12,650 nt of DNA from DASUSF01 sp036375275 (GCA_036375275.1 DASUSF010000092.1:1-12650), one strand, 5' to 3'. Shown: positions 1 through 6,898, numbered from the stretch's first letter. Notes: generated by a model from the sequence alone, not told the origin. Made by a program: numbers and translations.

Positions 1-163
1 CACTCCAGCGCCCGCTGCTATGTCGGTCAGGTATGTATCGGGGACGAATGTATCAATCTGATATCATGTCGCAGAAACACACCCGAAGCGACCGGGGCGG
101 GCCGCCCACGCCGCTGGAGGAAGCGCAACAGGATGGCGGCGCGCGTCCCGGCCGCCGGCGCGA
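1..163. other. Intergenic left edge with short direct repeats and palindrome
   Basis: No convincing gene is seen here; the overlapping small open frames look like shadows. The first 80 bases are clearly less GC-rich than the rest of the window, as expected of a regulatory or intergenic stretch. They carry ATGTATC twice (33-39 and 48-54, 15 bases apart) and the perfect palindrome TGATATCA at 59-66. The remainder (about 90-163) is GC-rich and lies just downstream of the lipoprotein stop. It contains a small hairpin (GGGCG/CGCCC) near position 97-109, but no T-run that would make it a clear terminator for the minus-strand operon. Confidence 0.4.
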
Positions 164-814
164 TCAGCCCGGCGCGGTTTCCTGGGCGTCGGCGACGCGC
201 TCGATCGACCATTCGACCACCCGCTTCACCACCTTGCCGAACGCCTCGTCGAACGCCTGCACGACCGCCTCGACCGAGGTGCCCTCGGCGCGCACCGTGT
301 GCTCGACCGACGTCGCCGCGAGCGACGTCCGCCGCGGCAGGCGCACCAGGCGGGACTGCAGGCGGACCCGGATCAGCGGCGGCTGGTCCGGCTGTCGCTG
401 GTACTCGGCCTGGAACTCCCGGATGTGGGTCAGGAGCGCGTAGTCGGCCCGCACGCCCACGACCTCGCGCCCGAGCACGTCCACCTTGGCGACGTTGTCG
501 AGCGATTCGAGCAGGAGGTTCTGGACCATGACCGGGACGACGTCGATCCAGCTCGCCCCGGCGTAGTACTCGAGCGTGGTCGGGCTCGGGCGGAGCGCGA
601 TCCGCGCCGTGTTCAGGCCTGCGGTCGCGGTCGGGACCTCGACCGTCAGCTTGGCGTCGATCTCCGGCAGGCCCTGGGCGAACGTGCTCTTCGGGGTGAG
701 CGAGAACAGCTTGGGCGGCTCACGGTTGGCGAGCTCCAGCGCCGCGCAGCCCGCGACGCCGAAGCAGGCGCCGAGGATCAGCCAGAGCCGCGCGCGCATG
801 AAGCCGATGGTCAT
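164..814 (-). CDS. ABC-type transport auxiliary lipoprotein (PqiC/YmbA-like)
   Basis: A 216-residue exported lipoprotein and the last gene of the Mla-type operon. The N-terminus has a basic start, a hydrophobic stretch (10-19) and a lipobox VAGC at 20-23, so Cys23 should be lipidated after signal peptidase II cleavage. The mature part resembles the ABC_trans_aux family (PqiC/YmbA): the stretch IALRPSPTTLEYYAGASW at 72-89 and the following helix VPVMVQNLLLESL (93-105) are typical. In known systems such lipoproteins sit in the outer membrane and receive or support the MCE protein tunnel, which would place this one at the periplasmic end of a lipid transporter (inference). The ATG at 814 overlaps the stop of the MCE gene as ATGA. 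A second ATG at 799 (residue 6) is possible, but it has no better ribosome site and would lose the coupling. Confidence 0.88.
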   Translation of the reverse strand: MTIGFMRARLWLILGACFGVAGCAALELANREPPKLFSLTPKSTFAQGLPEIDAKLTVEVPTATAGLNTARIALRPSPTTLEYYAGASWIDVVPVMVQNLLLESLDNVAKVDVLGREVVGVRADYALLTHIREFQAEYQRQPDQPPLIRVRLQSRLVRLPRRTSLAATSVEHTVRAEGTSVEAVVQAFDEAFGKVVKRVVEWSIERVADAQETAPG

Positions 815-1791
815 TGGGGCTCGAATCCCTTGGTCCCGCTGCCCAGAAAGAAGCCGGCCGGATCCCGCTCGAACTCCTTGGTGATACGCGTCAACGCCGC
901 GATCAGGAGTCTGGTTTCGCCGACCAGCTGCGTGAATTCGTACAACCCCGATCCGGCGAAGTCATCCAGAGGTTGCCGGATGTCGCCGATCATCCCGCTC
1001 AGGTCCGCAGCCGCCGCCTCCAGCGCCGTGGCCGCCCCCTGCAGGTCTTCGAGCGTGGTCAGCGTGTCGCTGCTGACCGCGCTGACCTCGCCCTCGACGG
1101 TCTGCGCGAGGCGCTTGAGATCGGCCGAGAGCGCGGTCAGCTCGCGCGAGACCTGCGCGACCTCGCCGACCGCGCCGGACGCGTTGCCGACCAGGTTCTC
1201 GATCCCTTCGGACTGCCGGGCGAGCGCGCCGGTGAAGGTCTCGACGTTGGCAAGGGTGCGCCCGAAGGCATCGACCGTCTCCTCGTCGAACAGCCGGGCC
1301 AGCTGCTCGACCACGTCGACGCCGCGCGCGAGGAGCTCCGGGGTCGATTCGAACACCCGCTCCAGCGCCGACGGCCGGGACGGGATGCGCGGACGCTCCG
1401 CCCCCGGCGCGGGCTCGAGCGGCGGGCTCGCGTTGGTCCCGCCGAGCAATTCGACATAGGCGATGCCGGTGATGCCCTGAAGCTCGAGAACCGCCTCGGT
1501 GTCCTCCTTGACCGGCGTGCCCGGCTCGAGCTCGACCGTCGCCAGGACCCGCTGCACGTCCTCGGGATCGATCCGGATCCGCCCGACGCGGCCGACCGGA
1601 ATGCCGCGGTAGCGCACCGGGCTGCCCTCCTGCAACCCGGCCACCGAGCCCTCGAAGACGATCTCGTAGACGTCGAACGCGCGGTTGACGTCGGCCTTGA
1701 CCAGCCAGACGCTGAAGGCCGCGAGCCCCGCGAGCAGCGCCAGGACGACCGTGCCGACGAGCAGATAGCTGGCTCTGATCTCCAAGATCAC
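811..1791 (-). CDS. mlaD: MlaD family (MCE domain) periplasmic lipid-transport protein
   Basis: A 326-residue MCE protein, the substrate-handling part of the lipid ABC transporter. It has one N-terminal membrane anchor (about 9-30), then an MCE domain (about 40-120; note GLQEGSPVRYRGIPVGRVG at 52-70 and the LQGITGIAYVELLGG segment at 104-118). A proline-rich linker (123-140) leads to a long helical, coiled-coil-like region (about 155-305) and a C-terminal RDPAGFFLGS motif (309-318) often seen in this family. The frame stays open to an ATG at 1860, but I chose GTG at 1791. It overlaps the ATPase stop as GTGA, matching the other junctions, and removes a low-complexity Gly/Arg extension that merely shadows the ATPase C-terminus. 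A GGGGAG sequence lies only one base upstream of that GTG, so coupling to the upstream gene probably matters more than a separate ribosome site. The symbol is family-level. Confidence 0.88.
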   Translation of the reverse strand: MILEIRASYLLVGTVVLALLAGLAAFSVWLVKADVNRAFDVYEIVFEGSVAGLQEGSPVRYRGIPVGRVGRIRIDPEDVQRVLATVELEPGTPVKEDTEAVLELQGITGIAYVELLGGTNASPPLEPAPGAERPRIPSRPSALERVFESTPELLARGVDVVEQLARLFDEETVDAFGRTLANVETFTGALARQSEGIENLVGNASGAVGEVAQVSRELTALSADLKRLAQTVEGEVSAVSSDTLTTLEDLQGAATALEAAAADLSGMIGDIRQPLDDFAGSGLYEFTQLVGETRLLIAALTRITKEFERDPAGFFLGSGTKGFEPQ

Positions 1792-2567
1792 GCTCCCCGG
1801 GCCGCGGCTGCCGCCTGAACCGAGCGCCCCCGCGGCCCCGCGAAGTACGCGCGCAACCAAGGATGGTCAAGCTCGCGCAATTCCTCAACCGAGCCCACCA
1901 GCGCGCGGCGATCGACCAGGGCGGCCACCCGATCCGTGATGCTGAGCAGCGAATCGAGATCGTGGGTCACCATGAGCACGGTGAGCCCGAGGCTCTGCTG
2001 CAGGCGCCGGATCAGCCGGTCGAACTCGGCGGCGCCGATCGGGTCGAGCCCGGCGGTCGGCTCGTCCAGGAACAGGATCTCGGGGTCGAGCGCGAGGGCG
2101 CGGGCGAGCCCGGCGCGCTTGCGCATGCCGCCGGACAGCTCGGCCGGATACTTGGTCGCCGCGTCCAGGCCGAGCCCGACCAGCTGCAGCTTGAGCCCGG
2201 CCAGCTCCTCCATCAGCGCTTCCGGCAGGCGATGACGTTCCCGCAGCGGCGCCTCGACGTTCTCGCAGACGGTGAGCGAGCTGAACAGGGCGCCGTCCTG
2301 GAACAGGACGCCCTGGCGCGCCTGCAGGTCGCGCAGCTCGCGGCCGGAGATCTGCTGGATGTCGCGGCCGAGCACCTCGATCGTGCCGCCGCTCGGTCGC
2401 TGCAGGCCGAGGATCTCCCGGAGGAGAACGGACTTGCCGGCGCCGGAGCCGCCGACCAAGCCCAGGATCTCGCCCTGCCGGATGTCGAGGTCGAGGCCGT
2501 CGTGGATGGTCTGCGTGCCGAAGCGGGTGACCAGCCCGCGCACCCGGATCACCGGCTCGCCGCTCAT
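1788..2567 (-). CDS. mlaF: MlaF-type ABC transporter ATP-binding protein
   Basis: A 259-residue cytoplasmic ATPase driving the adjacent MlaE-type permease. All nucleotide-binding motifs are intact: Walker A GGSGAGKS (39-46), Q-loop near Gln90 (LFQDGALFSSLTV), signature ELSGGMRKR (143-151), Walker B ILFLDEP (164-170) and switch His202 (MVTHDL). The LSGGMRKR signature and the C-terminal YFAGPRGR (241-248) are characteristic of MlaF/Ttg2A-type subunits rather than generic importers. The gene starts at an ATG four bases after the permease stop, and its own stop overlaps the GTG of the MCE gene. It is therefore the second of four co-translated genes. The symbol is given at family level; direction of transport and the exact lipid are not readable from the sequence. 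Confidence 0.93.
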   Translation of the reverse strand: MSGEPVIRVRGLVTRFGTQTIHDGLDLDIRQGEILGLVGGSGAGKSVLLREILGLQRPSGGTIEVLGRDIQQISGRELRDLQARQGVLFQDGALFSSLTVCENVEAPLRERHRLPEALMEELAGLKLQLVGLGLDAATKYPAELSGGMRKRAGLARALALDPEILFLDEPTAGLDPIGAAEFDRLIRRLQQSLGLTVLMVTHDLDSLLSITDRVAALVDRRALVGSVEELRELDHPWLRAYFAGPRGRSVQAAAAARGA

Positions 2568-2571
2568 CCGC

Positions 2572-3708
2572 TCAGAGGCCGAGGTAGTTGAACAGGATCG
2601 AGAACAGGGCGTCGCTCACGATCACCAGGAAGATCGAGACCACGACCGACTGGGTGGTGAGGCGGCCGACGCTCTCGGCGCTGCCGGTGACCCGCAGGCC
2701 CTCGTAGCAGCCGACCATGGCGATCAGGAAAGCGAACACCGGCGCCTTGACCACACCGACCCAGAACATGGCCGGGGTGATCGCGCGGTCGAGCTGGGCG
2801 ACGAACTGCGCGGCCGGGATGTCGAGCACGAAGAGGCACATCAGCCCGCCGCCGAGCAGCGCCATCAGGTCGGCGTAGAACGCGAGCAGCGGGAGCGCCA
2901 CCATGAGCGCGAGCAGCCGCGGCACGACCAGGATCTCGAGCGGGTCGAGGCCGAGCGTGCGCAGCGCGTCGATCTCCTGGTTGACCTTCATCGTGCCGAT
3001 CTGCGCGGTGAAGGCGCTGCCCGACCGCCCGGCGACGACGATCGCGGTCAAGAGGATCCCGATCTCGCGCAGCACCGAGACGCCGAGCAGATCGATGGTG
3101 AAGATCTCCGCCCCGAAGCGCGCCAGCTGGCCCGCCCCCTGATAGGCCAGCACCACGCCGATCAGGAAGGAGATCAGGCCGACGATCGGCAGCGCGTTCA
3201 GGCAGGTCTGCTCGAGGTGGTGGGTGAACGAGGTGAGGCGCAGCCGCCGCGGCCGCACCGCGACGCGGCCGAGGGTCAGCAGCACCTCGCCGTAGAACGA
3301 CAGCAGGCGCTTGCCCTCGTCGAGCGCGTCGAGCGTGCCCCGGCCGAGCTCGGCCACGACCCGGACCAGCGCGTTGACCTCGACCCGATGGGGTGGCGGC
3401 GCGAGCTCGATCCGCCGCACCTCCTCGAGCAGCGGCGCATGGTGCTCGGAGGCGCCCGCGAACGCCACCTCGATCCCGCGGCCGACCAGATCCTGCTCCA
3501 GCCGGTGCAGCAGCCAAGCCCCCGCGGTGTCCAGCCGGTTGACCCGGTGGAGGGAGATCGTCGCCCGCTCGACCGCCGTCCCGGCCGCCCGCACCAGCTG
3601 GTGCCGCGCGGTCTCGAGCCCGATGAGCGCCGGCAGCGTGAAGTCGCCCGCCGCGAACACGTCGAGCCGCCGCCCGTCGATCTCACCCTCGAGCGTCCCC
3701 GGCATCAT
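2572..3708 (-). CDS. mlaE: MlaE family lipid ABC transporter permease with N-terminal STAS domain
   Basis: A 378-residue inner-membrane permease with two parts. Residues 1 to about 110 look like a STAS (MlaB-like) domain, with the characteristic strand-helix segment VNRLDTAGAWLLHRL (56-70). Residues 120-378 form an MlaE-type permease: an amphipathic entry helix, hydrophobic segments around 172-192, 212-226, 258-296, 312-333 and 352-375, and the hallmark AGRSGSAFTAQIGTMKVNQE (226-245) followed by IDALRTLGLDP. In E. coli MlaB is a separate STAS protein; here the domain is fused, as in many other proteobacteria. Two ATGs are adjacent (3708 and 3705); GAGG lies directly upstream, so the second may be the real start. 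This is the first gene of the lipid-transport operon. No clear promoter is visible in the 96 bases upstream. Confidence 0.93.
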   Translation of the reverse strand: MMPGTLEGEIDGRRLDVFAAGDFTLPALIGLETARHQLVRAAGTAVERATISLHRVNRLDTAGAWLLHRLEQDLVGRGIEVAFAGASEHHAPLLEEVRRIELAPPPHRVEVNALVRVVAELGRGTLDALDEGKRLLSFYGEVLLTLGRVAVRPRRLRLTSFTHHLEQTCLNALPIVGLISFLIGVVLAYQGAGQLARFGAEIFTIDLLGVSVLREIGILLTAIVVAGRSGSAFTAQIGTMKVNQEIDALRTLGLDPLEILVVPRLLALMVALPLLAFYADLMALLGGGLMCLFVLDIPAAQFVAQLDRAITPAMFWVGVVKAPVFAFLIAMVGCYEGLRVTGSAESVGRLTTQSVVVSIFLVIVSDALFSILFNYLGL

Positions 3709-3804
3709 CCTCGTCCGCGATGGTGAGCGGTGCCCGGGGCGGCGATCACGGATCGGCCAGATGCGGCATCGTCCTGATCTCGGGGCAGGGGCGTCCGCGC
3801 AGCG

Positions 3805-4185
3805 TCAACGGCCGGTCTCCCAAGGCTCGCACGACACCCCGGGTCCAGCGCGCGCGAGCGGGCGATAGCGGGCATGGGCCACGATCACCCCGGCACGCCC
3901 GGCGCCAGGGTAGAGGATAAGCTCGAGCGCGCAGTCGTCGAGCGAATACCGCCAGAGCTCCGCCCGCGACTCCCGGCGGCGGAGGGTCGGCGGTCCGAGC
4001 CGGGCTTCGAGATCGGCGGGGCCGAGGCCGAGAAAGCCGGCAGCGGCGGGGCTGCCGAGGACGCCGTCAGCCGATCGGACAGGCGTCTGCGCGCCGGCGA
4101 GCCCGGTCGTGCCGGGGAGCAGGACCGCGATCAGCAGCGCGAAACCGGCAAGGTCCGCGCGGCGTATCCACCGCCGCCCGGTCAT
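3805..4185 (-). CDS. Small exported protein of unknown function (BamE/SmpA-like flavour)
   Basis: A predicted 126-residue exported protein. The frame is open further upstream (to 4320), but that part overlaps the bactofilin C-terminus and is Arg/Ser/Ala-rich shadow sequence. The ATG at 4185 gives a textbook signal peptide: basic MTGRRWIRR, hydrophobic 12-24, and cleavage after AGA at about residue 32. The mature part has a compact core (GFLGLGPADLEARLGPP at 50-66, then R-rich turn, ELWRY at 76-80, and DDCALELILYP at 83-93). The pattern 'small domain: L..LG.P..RR..., W.Y, C.L.L.LY' is one I associate with uncharacterised alphaproteobacterial secreted proteins distantly like SmpA/OmlA. That is recall, not proof. 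Two cysteines (85, 119) could pair in the periplasm. It lies between the bactofilin and the lipid transporter on the same strand. Function unknown. Confidence 0.68.
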   Translation of the reverse strand: MTGRRWIRRADLAGFALLIAVLLPGTTGLAGAQTPVRSADGVLGSPAAAGFLGLGPADLEARLGPPTLRRRESRAELWRYSLDDCALELILYPGAGRAGVIVAHARYRPLARAGPGVSCEPWETGR

Positions 4186-4200
4186 CGCGGCACGGAGAAC

Positions 4201-4231
4201 GAGCGGAACGCTCCTGCGCTCGTGGGAGCGC
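4201..4231 (-). terminator. Tandem hairpins downstream of the bactofilin gene
   Basis: Two perfect adjacent inverted repeats fall in the 61-base gap between the bactofilin stop (4247) and the ATG of the small exported protein (4185). One has a 6-bp stem GCGCTC/GAGCGC with a 4-base loop (4216-4231). The other has a 5-bp stem GAGCG/CGCTC with a 3-base loop (4201-4213). In the minus-strand transcript they follow the stop codon and are trailed by GUUCUCC, not a true U-run. They could be a weak terminator, an attenuator or an mRNA-stabilising structure. Confidence 0.35.
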
Positions 4232-4246
4232 CGCTGCCGCGCGCCG

Positions 4247-4909
4247 CTACTCCTCGCTCCGCTCTTCGCCGCCCGTACGCCGCTCGCGGTCCGCGCCGCC
4301 GAACAGGGCGGAGCGGCCACCCGACGCGGCCGCGCTCGCGCCGCGCTCGGCCTCGTTGCCGAGCACGCTGATGTTGCCGGCGATCTGGCCGCCGCGCTCC
4401 AGCTCGAGCTCGCCGTAGCGGACCGTGCCGGTGAGCTTGCCGCTGCCGCGCACGATCAGGCGGTTGCGCACCGTGAGGTCGCCCTCGTAGACGCCGCTGA
4501 TGTCCGCCTCCTCGACCTCGCAGCCGCCGGTGAAACGCCCGGAGGACGCGATCTCGAGCGCCAGCGTGTCGTTCAGCGTGACCTCGACCTCACCCTCGAC
4601 GATCAGGCGGTCGCAGGAGCTGATCTCGCCCGACAGCCGGATGCCCTCGCCGACGATCAGCCGCTTGCCGGCGAAGCGGTCGGGCTCGGACCGGTCCGCG
4701 GGCGTGGTGGCCACCGGCTCGGCCATCCCGGCCGCCGCCGCACCGGCGGACTGCTGCCCGCCGCCGCTCGGCCCGGTGGGCAGATCGACCTTCCGACGCG
4801 GGAGCTCGGGCTGGGCGGCCGTCTTGGCGGCTCCTTCCCCTCCGCTTCTGCGGAACGTCCCCTCGGCGCCCGCCGCGAGGTCGGTTTCAGAGTCTTTCTT
4901 GCGGAACAT
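4247..4909 (-). CDS. Bactofilin (polymer-forming cytoskeletal protein)
   Basis: A 220-residue bactofilin (DUF583/PF04519). These proteins self-assemble into filaments that scaffold envelope and peptidoglycan enzymes. The N-terminal 80 residues are disordered (Gly/Ala/Pro-rich). The core (about 83-185) shows the repeated beta-helix rungs expected of the family: LIVGEGIRLSGEI (85-97), LIVEGEVEVTL (102-112), the SGRFTGGCEVEEADISG run, LIVRGSGKLTGTV (151-163) and LELERGGQIAGNI (168-180). The tail is charged and flexible. I chose ATG 4909 over in-frame GTG 4915 because MFRKK resembles the short membrane-targeting N-terminus known from Caulobacter BacA; a G-run at 4920-4924 does not settle the choice. 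A good promoter lies at 5004-5032. Its place next to envelope-transport genes fits an envelope-organising role (inference). Confidence 0.93.
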   Translation of the reverse strand: MFRKKDSETDLAAGAEGTFRRSGGEGAAKTAAQPELPRRKVDLPTGPSGGGQQSAGAAAAGMAEPVATTPADRSEPDRFAGKRLIVGEGIRLSGEISSCDRLIVEGEVEVTLNDTLALEIASSGRFTGGCEVEEADISGVYEGDLTVRNRLIVRGSGKLTGTVRYGELELERGGQIAGNISVLGNEAERGASAAASGGRSALFGGADRERRTGGEERSEE

Positions 4910-5003
4910 GGCCACGGAACCCCCAGCCGTTCAGGATCCTGCAGTGATCTCTCAAACAGGATACGTAACTATCGCCGATGCGGCGGCAAAATCCGGTCTC
5001 GAA

Positions 5004-5032
5004 CGAATAAACTGCGAATCGAGCCGAGTCAA
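5004..5032 (-). promoter_or_regulatory. Candidate sigma-70-type promoter of the bactofilin gene
   Basis: On the minus strand, TTGACT (5027-5032; five of six matches to TTGACA) is separated by exactly 17 bases from TATTCG (5004-5009), preceded by TT. Transcription would begin near 4997, leaving a leader of about 90 bases before the bactofilin start. The element lies in the 145-base gap 4916-5060, visibly less GC-rich than its surroundings, which supports a genuine regulatory region. It could also drive the small exported gene and possibly the lipid-transport operon downstream. Confidence 0.55.
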
Positions 5033-5060
5033 ACCCTTCCAACCCATCCACGCGAAAAAC

Positions 5061-5762
5061 CTACGCCCTACTCTCCGCCGACGGCATCCGCGCCGCTTCC
5101 AGGCCCTGGCGCTGCCAGGTTACCACAAGATGAGTCATGAACGCCGTCGCCAACACCGGTGCTATTAAATTGAACAACGGAATCGCCAGCATCATGGCGA
5201 TCACGACCCCGGCGAGCCAGAGCCGCAGACGCACCTGCCGGCGCGCCGCGACCACGACCCGCGAACCGAGCCGCCGGTGGGCCACCGTCTCGAAATACTC
5301 GCGCCCCAGCAGGTAGCCGTTGAGCGCCAGATAGATCAGGATGTTCGGCCCTGGCAGGAGATACAACGGCAGGGCGAGGAGGTTCAAGACAATCCCCACC
5401 GCGGCCAGCTTGGCGCTCGAGCGGAGGCTCTCGGCGAAGGGCGCCCCCGGCGCCGCCGGCAGGCCCGGGTAGTGCTTGCGCTCGACCGCGTCGGCGACCT
5501 GCTCGGCGAACAGGTTCACGATCAGGATCACGGTCGCCGGGAACAGCAGCCAGGCGAGCAGCACGGTCACGCCCGAGCCGGCGAAGCCGAGCGCCGCGTC
5601 GAGCCAGACGATCCCGGTGACGTCGAGCGCGGCGAGCCCGAGGCCGATCAGCAGCACCAGCCCGACGAACGTGCCGATCGCGAGCAGGACGCAGCGCACG
5701 ACCAGCCGCTGGATCGCGGGATCGGAGAGCTGCTCGAGGGCCAGGACGAGGGCGCGGATCAT
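5061..5762 (-). CDS. EI24 domain / CysZ-like integral membrane protein
   Basis: A 233-residue inner-membrane protein of the EI24 family, which includes the sulfate permease CysZ. Hydrophobic segments lie around 20-46, 60-84, 118-138, 139-152 and 182-212. The family hallmark LPGPNILIYLALNGYLLGRE (135-154), followed by YFE, is present, as is the charged segment VNLFAEQVADAVERKHYPG (82-100) typical of bacterial members. No sulfur-assimilation gene is nearby, so calling it a sulfate transporter would be a guess; many alphaproteobacterial members are simply annotated as EI24 proteins. The gene is transcribed away from the kinase gene on its right. ATG 5762 is the first in-frame start after the intergenic region, with only a weak GAG-type ribosome site upstream. 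The stop TAG is followed by a short T-run (TAGGTTTTT), without a strong hairpin. Confidence 0.87.
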   Translation of the reverse strand: MIRALVLALEQLSDPAIQRLVVRCVLLAIGTFVGLVLLIGLGLAALDVTGIVWLDAALGFAGSGVTVLLAWLLFPATVILIVNLFAEQVADAVERKHYPGLPAAPGAPFAESLRSSAKLAAVGIVLNLLALPLYLLPGPNILIYLALNGYLLGREYFETVAHRRLGSRVVVAARRQVRLRLWLAGVVIAMMLAIPLFNLIAPVLATAFMTHLVVTWQRQGLEAARMPSAESRA

Positions 5763-5790
5763 CGCTCACTCAGCCGCAGAACGTCGGCCG

Positions 5791-5819
5791 CATATGAGCA
5801 TCCGGCGCGGGGTTGTAAA
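5791..5819 (-). promoter_or_regulatory. Possible promoter of the EI24 gene
   Basis: Reading leftward, TTTACA (5814-5819; five of six matches to the -35 consensus) is followed after 17 bases by CATATG (5791-5796), a weak -10. The start point would be near 5784, about 20 bases before the ATG. The -10 match is poor, so this is only a candidate. Confidence 0.3.
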
Positions 5820-5827
5820 GCCGCGCC
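5804..5827. repeat. Perfect 7-bp inverted repeat around the candidate -35
   Basis: GGCGCGG (5804-5810) and CCGCGCC (5821-5827) are perfect inverted copies separated by ten bases (GGTTGTAAAG). The spacer contains the candidate -35 element of the leftward EI24 promoter. The geometry would suit a dimeric repressor site controlling one or both divergent genes, but GC-rich arms of this size also arise by chance. Confidence 0.35.
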
Positions 5828-5835
5828 TTGCCGAC

Positions 5836-5872
5836 CGCCATCGCGGCGGGTACTCAGCCGGCCACGATGGCG
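5836..5872. repeat. Perfect 8-bp inverted repeat in the kinase leader
   Basis: CGCCATCG (5836-5843) and CGATGGCG (5865-5872) are perfect inverted copies with a 21-base loop, ending seven bases before the kinase ribosome-binding site. It could be an operator or an RNA hairpin that presents the ribosome site. The right arm also contains an in-frame ATG (5867) with no ribosome site. Confidence 0.35.
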
Positions 5873-5878
5873 CGCACG

Positions 5879-5885
5879 AAGGAGG
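5879..5885 (+). promoter_or_regulatory. Strong Shine-Dalgarno site fixing the kinase start
   Basis: AAGGAGG, a near-perfect match to the anti-16S sequence, stands five bases before ATG 5891. The open frame continues upstream to ATGs at 5867 and 5828, but neither has such a site, so 5891 is chosen as the start. Confidence 0.8.
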
Positions 5886-5890
5886 TGGAC

Positions 5891-6898
5891 ATGACGAAGG
5901 ACGGCAGCGACCCCGTCCTGCACGTGGTCGGCCTCGGCAACGCCATCGTCGACGTGATCGCCGAGGTCGGCGACGAGCTGATCAGACGTCTCGACCTCCA
6001 CAAGGGCACGATGCACCTGATCGACCAGGGGCGCATGGACGCTCTCTATGCGGCGATGCCGCCCGGCCTCGAGATGTCGGGCGGGTCCTGCGCCAACAGC
6101 ATGGCCGCCCTCGCGTCGCTCGGCGCCCGCGCCGGCTACATCGGCAAGGTCCGGGACGACCAGCTCGGCGAGATCTTCGCCCACGACATCCGCGCCGCCG
6201 GAGTTGACTTCCGGACCCGGCCGCTCGAGCAGGGGCCGCCGACCGCGCGGTGCCTGGTGTTCGTCACCCCGGACGCGCAGCGGACGATGACGACCTTCCT
6301 CGGCGCCTGCGTCGAGCTCGGCCCCGACGACGTCGACGAGGCGCAGATCCGGAGCGCCGGGATCACCTACCTCGAAGGCTACCTCTGGGATCGCCCCGAG
6401 GCCAAGGCGGCGTGCCTGAGGGCCGCCGAGTTCGCCCACCGGCACGGGCGCAGGGTCGCGCTGACCCTGTCCGACCCGTTCTGCGTCGAGCGCTGGCACG
6501 ACGAGTTCGTCGACCTGGTCGAGCACCACGTCGACATCCTGATCGGCAACGAAGCCGAGGTCACCCGGCTGTTCCGGGTCGCCAGCTTCGAGGCGGCGGT
6601 CGAGGCCGCGCGGGATCGCTGCCCCGTCGCCGCGCTGACCCGGGGCTCCCGCGGCTCGGTGGTCATCGAGGCCGGAGACGTGGTCGGGATCGAGGCGGCG
6701 CCGGTCGCGCGGGTGCTCGATACCACCGGCGCCGGCGATCTCTACGCGGCCGGCCTGCTGATGGGGCTGAGCCACGGCTTCGCCGCGCCGCGCGCCGGGC
6801 GTCTCGCGAGCCTCGCCGCGGGCGCGATCCTCGACCAGTACGGAGCCCGCTCGGAACATCCCCTCGCGCCGCTGGTCGAGCGCAGCCGCTCCGGCTGA
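5891..6898 (+). CDS. Adenosine kinase-like PfkB family carbohydrate kinase
   Basis: A 335-residue cytoplasmic ribokinase-family (PfkB) enzyme, probably phosphorylating adenosine or another nucleoside/sugar with ATP for purine salvage. Visible motifs: N-terminal strand VVGLGNAIVDVIA (12-24), the substrate-side glycine motif GGSCANS (64-70) near the PfkB signature 1 region, LSDPFCVERWHDEF (193-206) typical of the alphaproteobacterial adenosine-kinase branch, the IGNEAEV motif (218-224) and the ATP/anion-hole signature DTTGAGDLYAAG (277-288) with catalytic Asp283. Length is normal for the family. It is the only long plus-strand gene and is alone: the EI24 gene diverges on the left and the solute-binding gene converges 64 bases to the right. 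Exact substrate cannot be settled from sequence alone. Confidence 0.9.
   Translation: MTKDGSDPVLHVVGLGNAIVDVIAEVGDELIRRLDLHKGTMHLIDQGRMDALYAAMPPGLEMSGGSCANSMAALASLGARAGYIGKVRDDQLGEIFAHDIRAAGVDFRTRPLEQGPPTARCLVFVTPDAQRTMTTFLGACVELGPDDVDEAQIRSAGITYLEGYLWDRPEAKAACLRAAEFAHRHGRRVALTLSDPFCVERWHDEFVDLVEHHVDILIGNEAEVTRLFRVASFEAAVEAARDRCPVAALTRGSRGSVVIEAGDVVGIEAAPVARVLDTTGAGDLYAAGLLMGLSHGFAAPRAGRLASLAAGAILDQYGARSEHPLAPLVERSRSG

Noticed and set aside
27..212. Small minus-strand frame of 61 codons at the left edge
   Set aside because: It starts inside the lipoprotein gene in another frame, has no ribosome site and shows only Arg/Ala-rich sequence in its first half.
2272..3726. A 484-codon plus-strand open frame opposite the lipid-transport genes
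   Set aside because: Antisense to the mlaE/mlaF-type genes, with highly charged low-complexity translation; a GC-driven shadow.
5828..5890. Longer kinase start at 5828 or 5867
   Set aside because: No ribosome-binding site precedes either ATG, whereas AAGGAGG precedes ATG 5891, and the kinase fold starts shortly after that.
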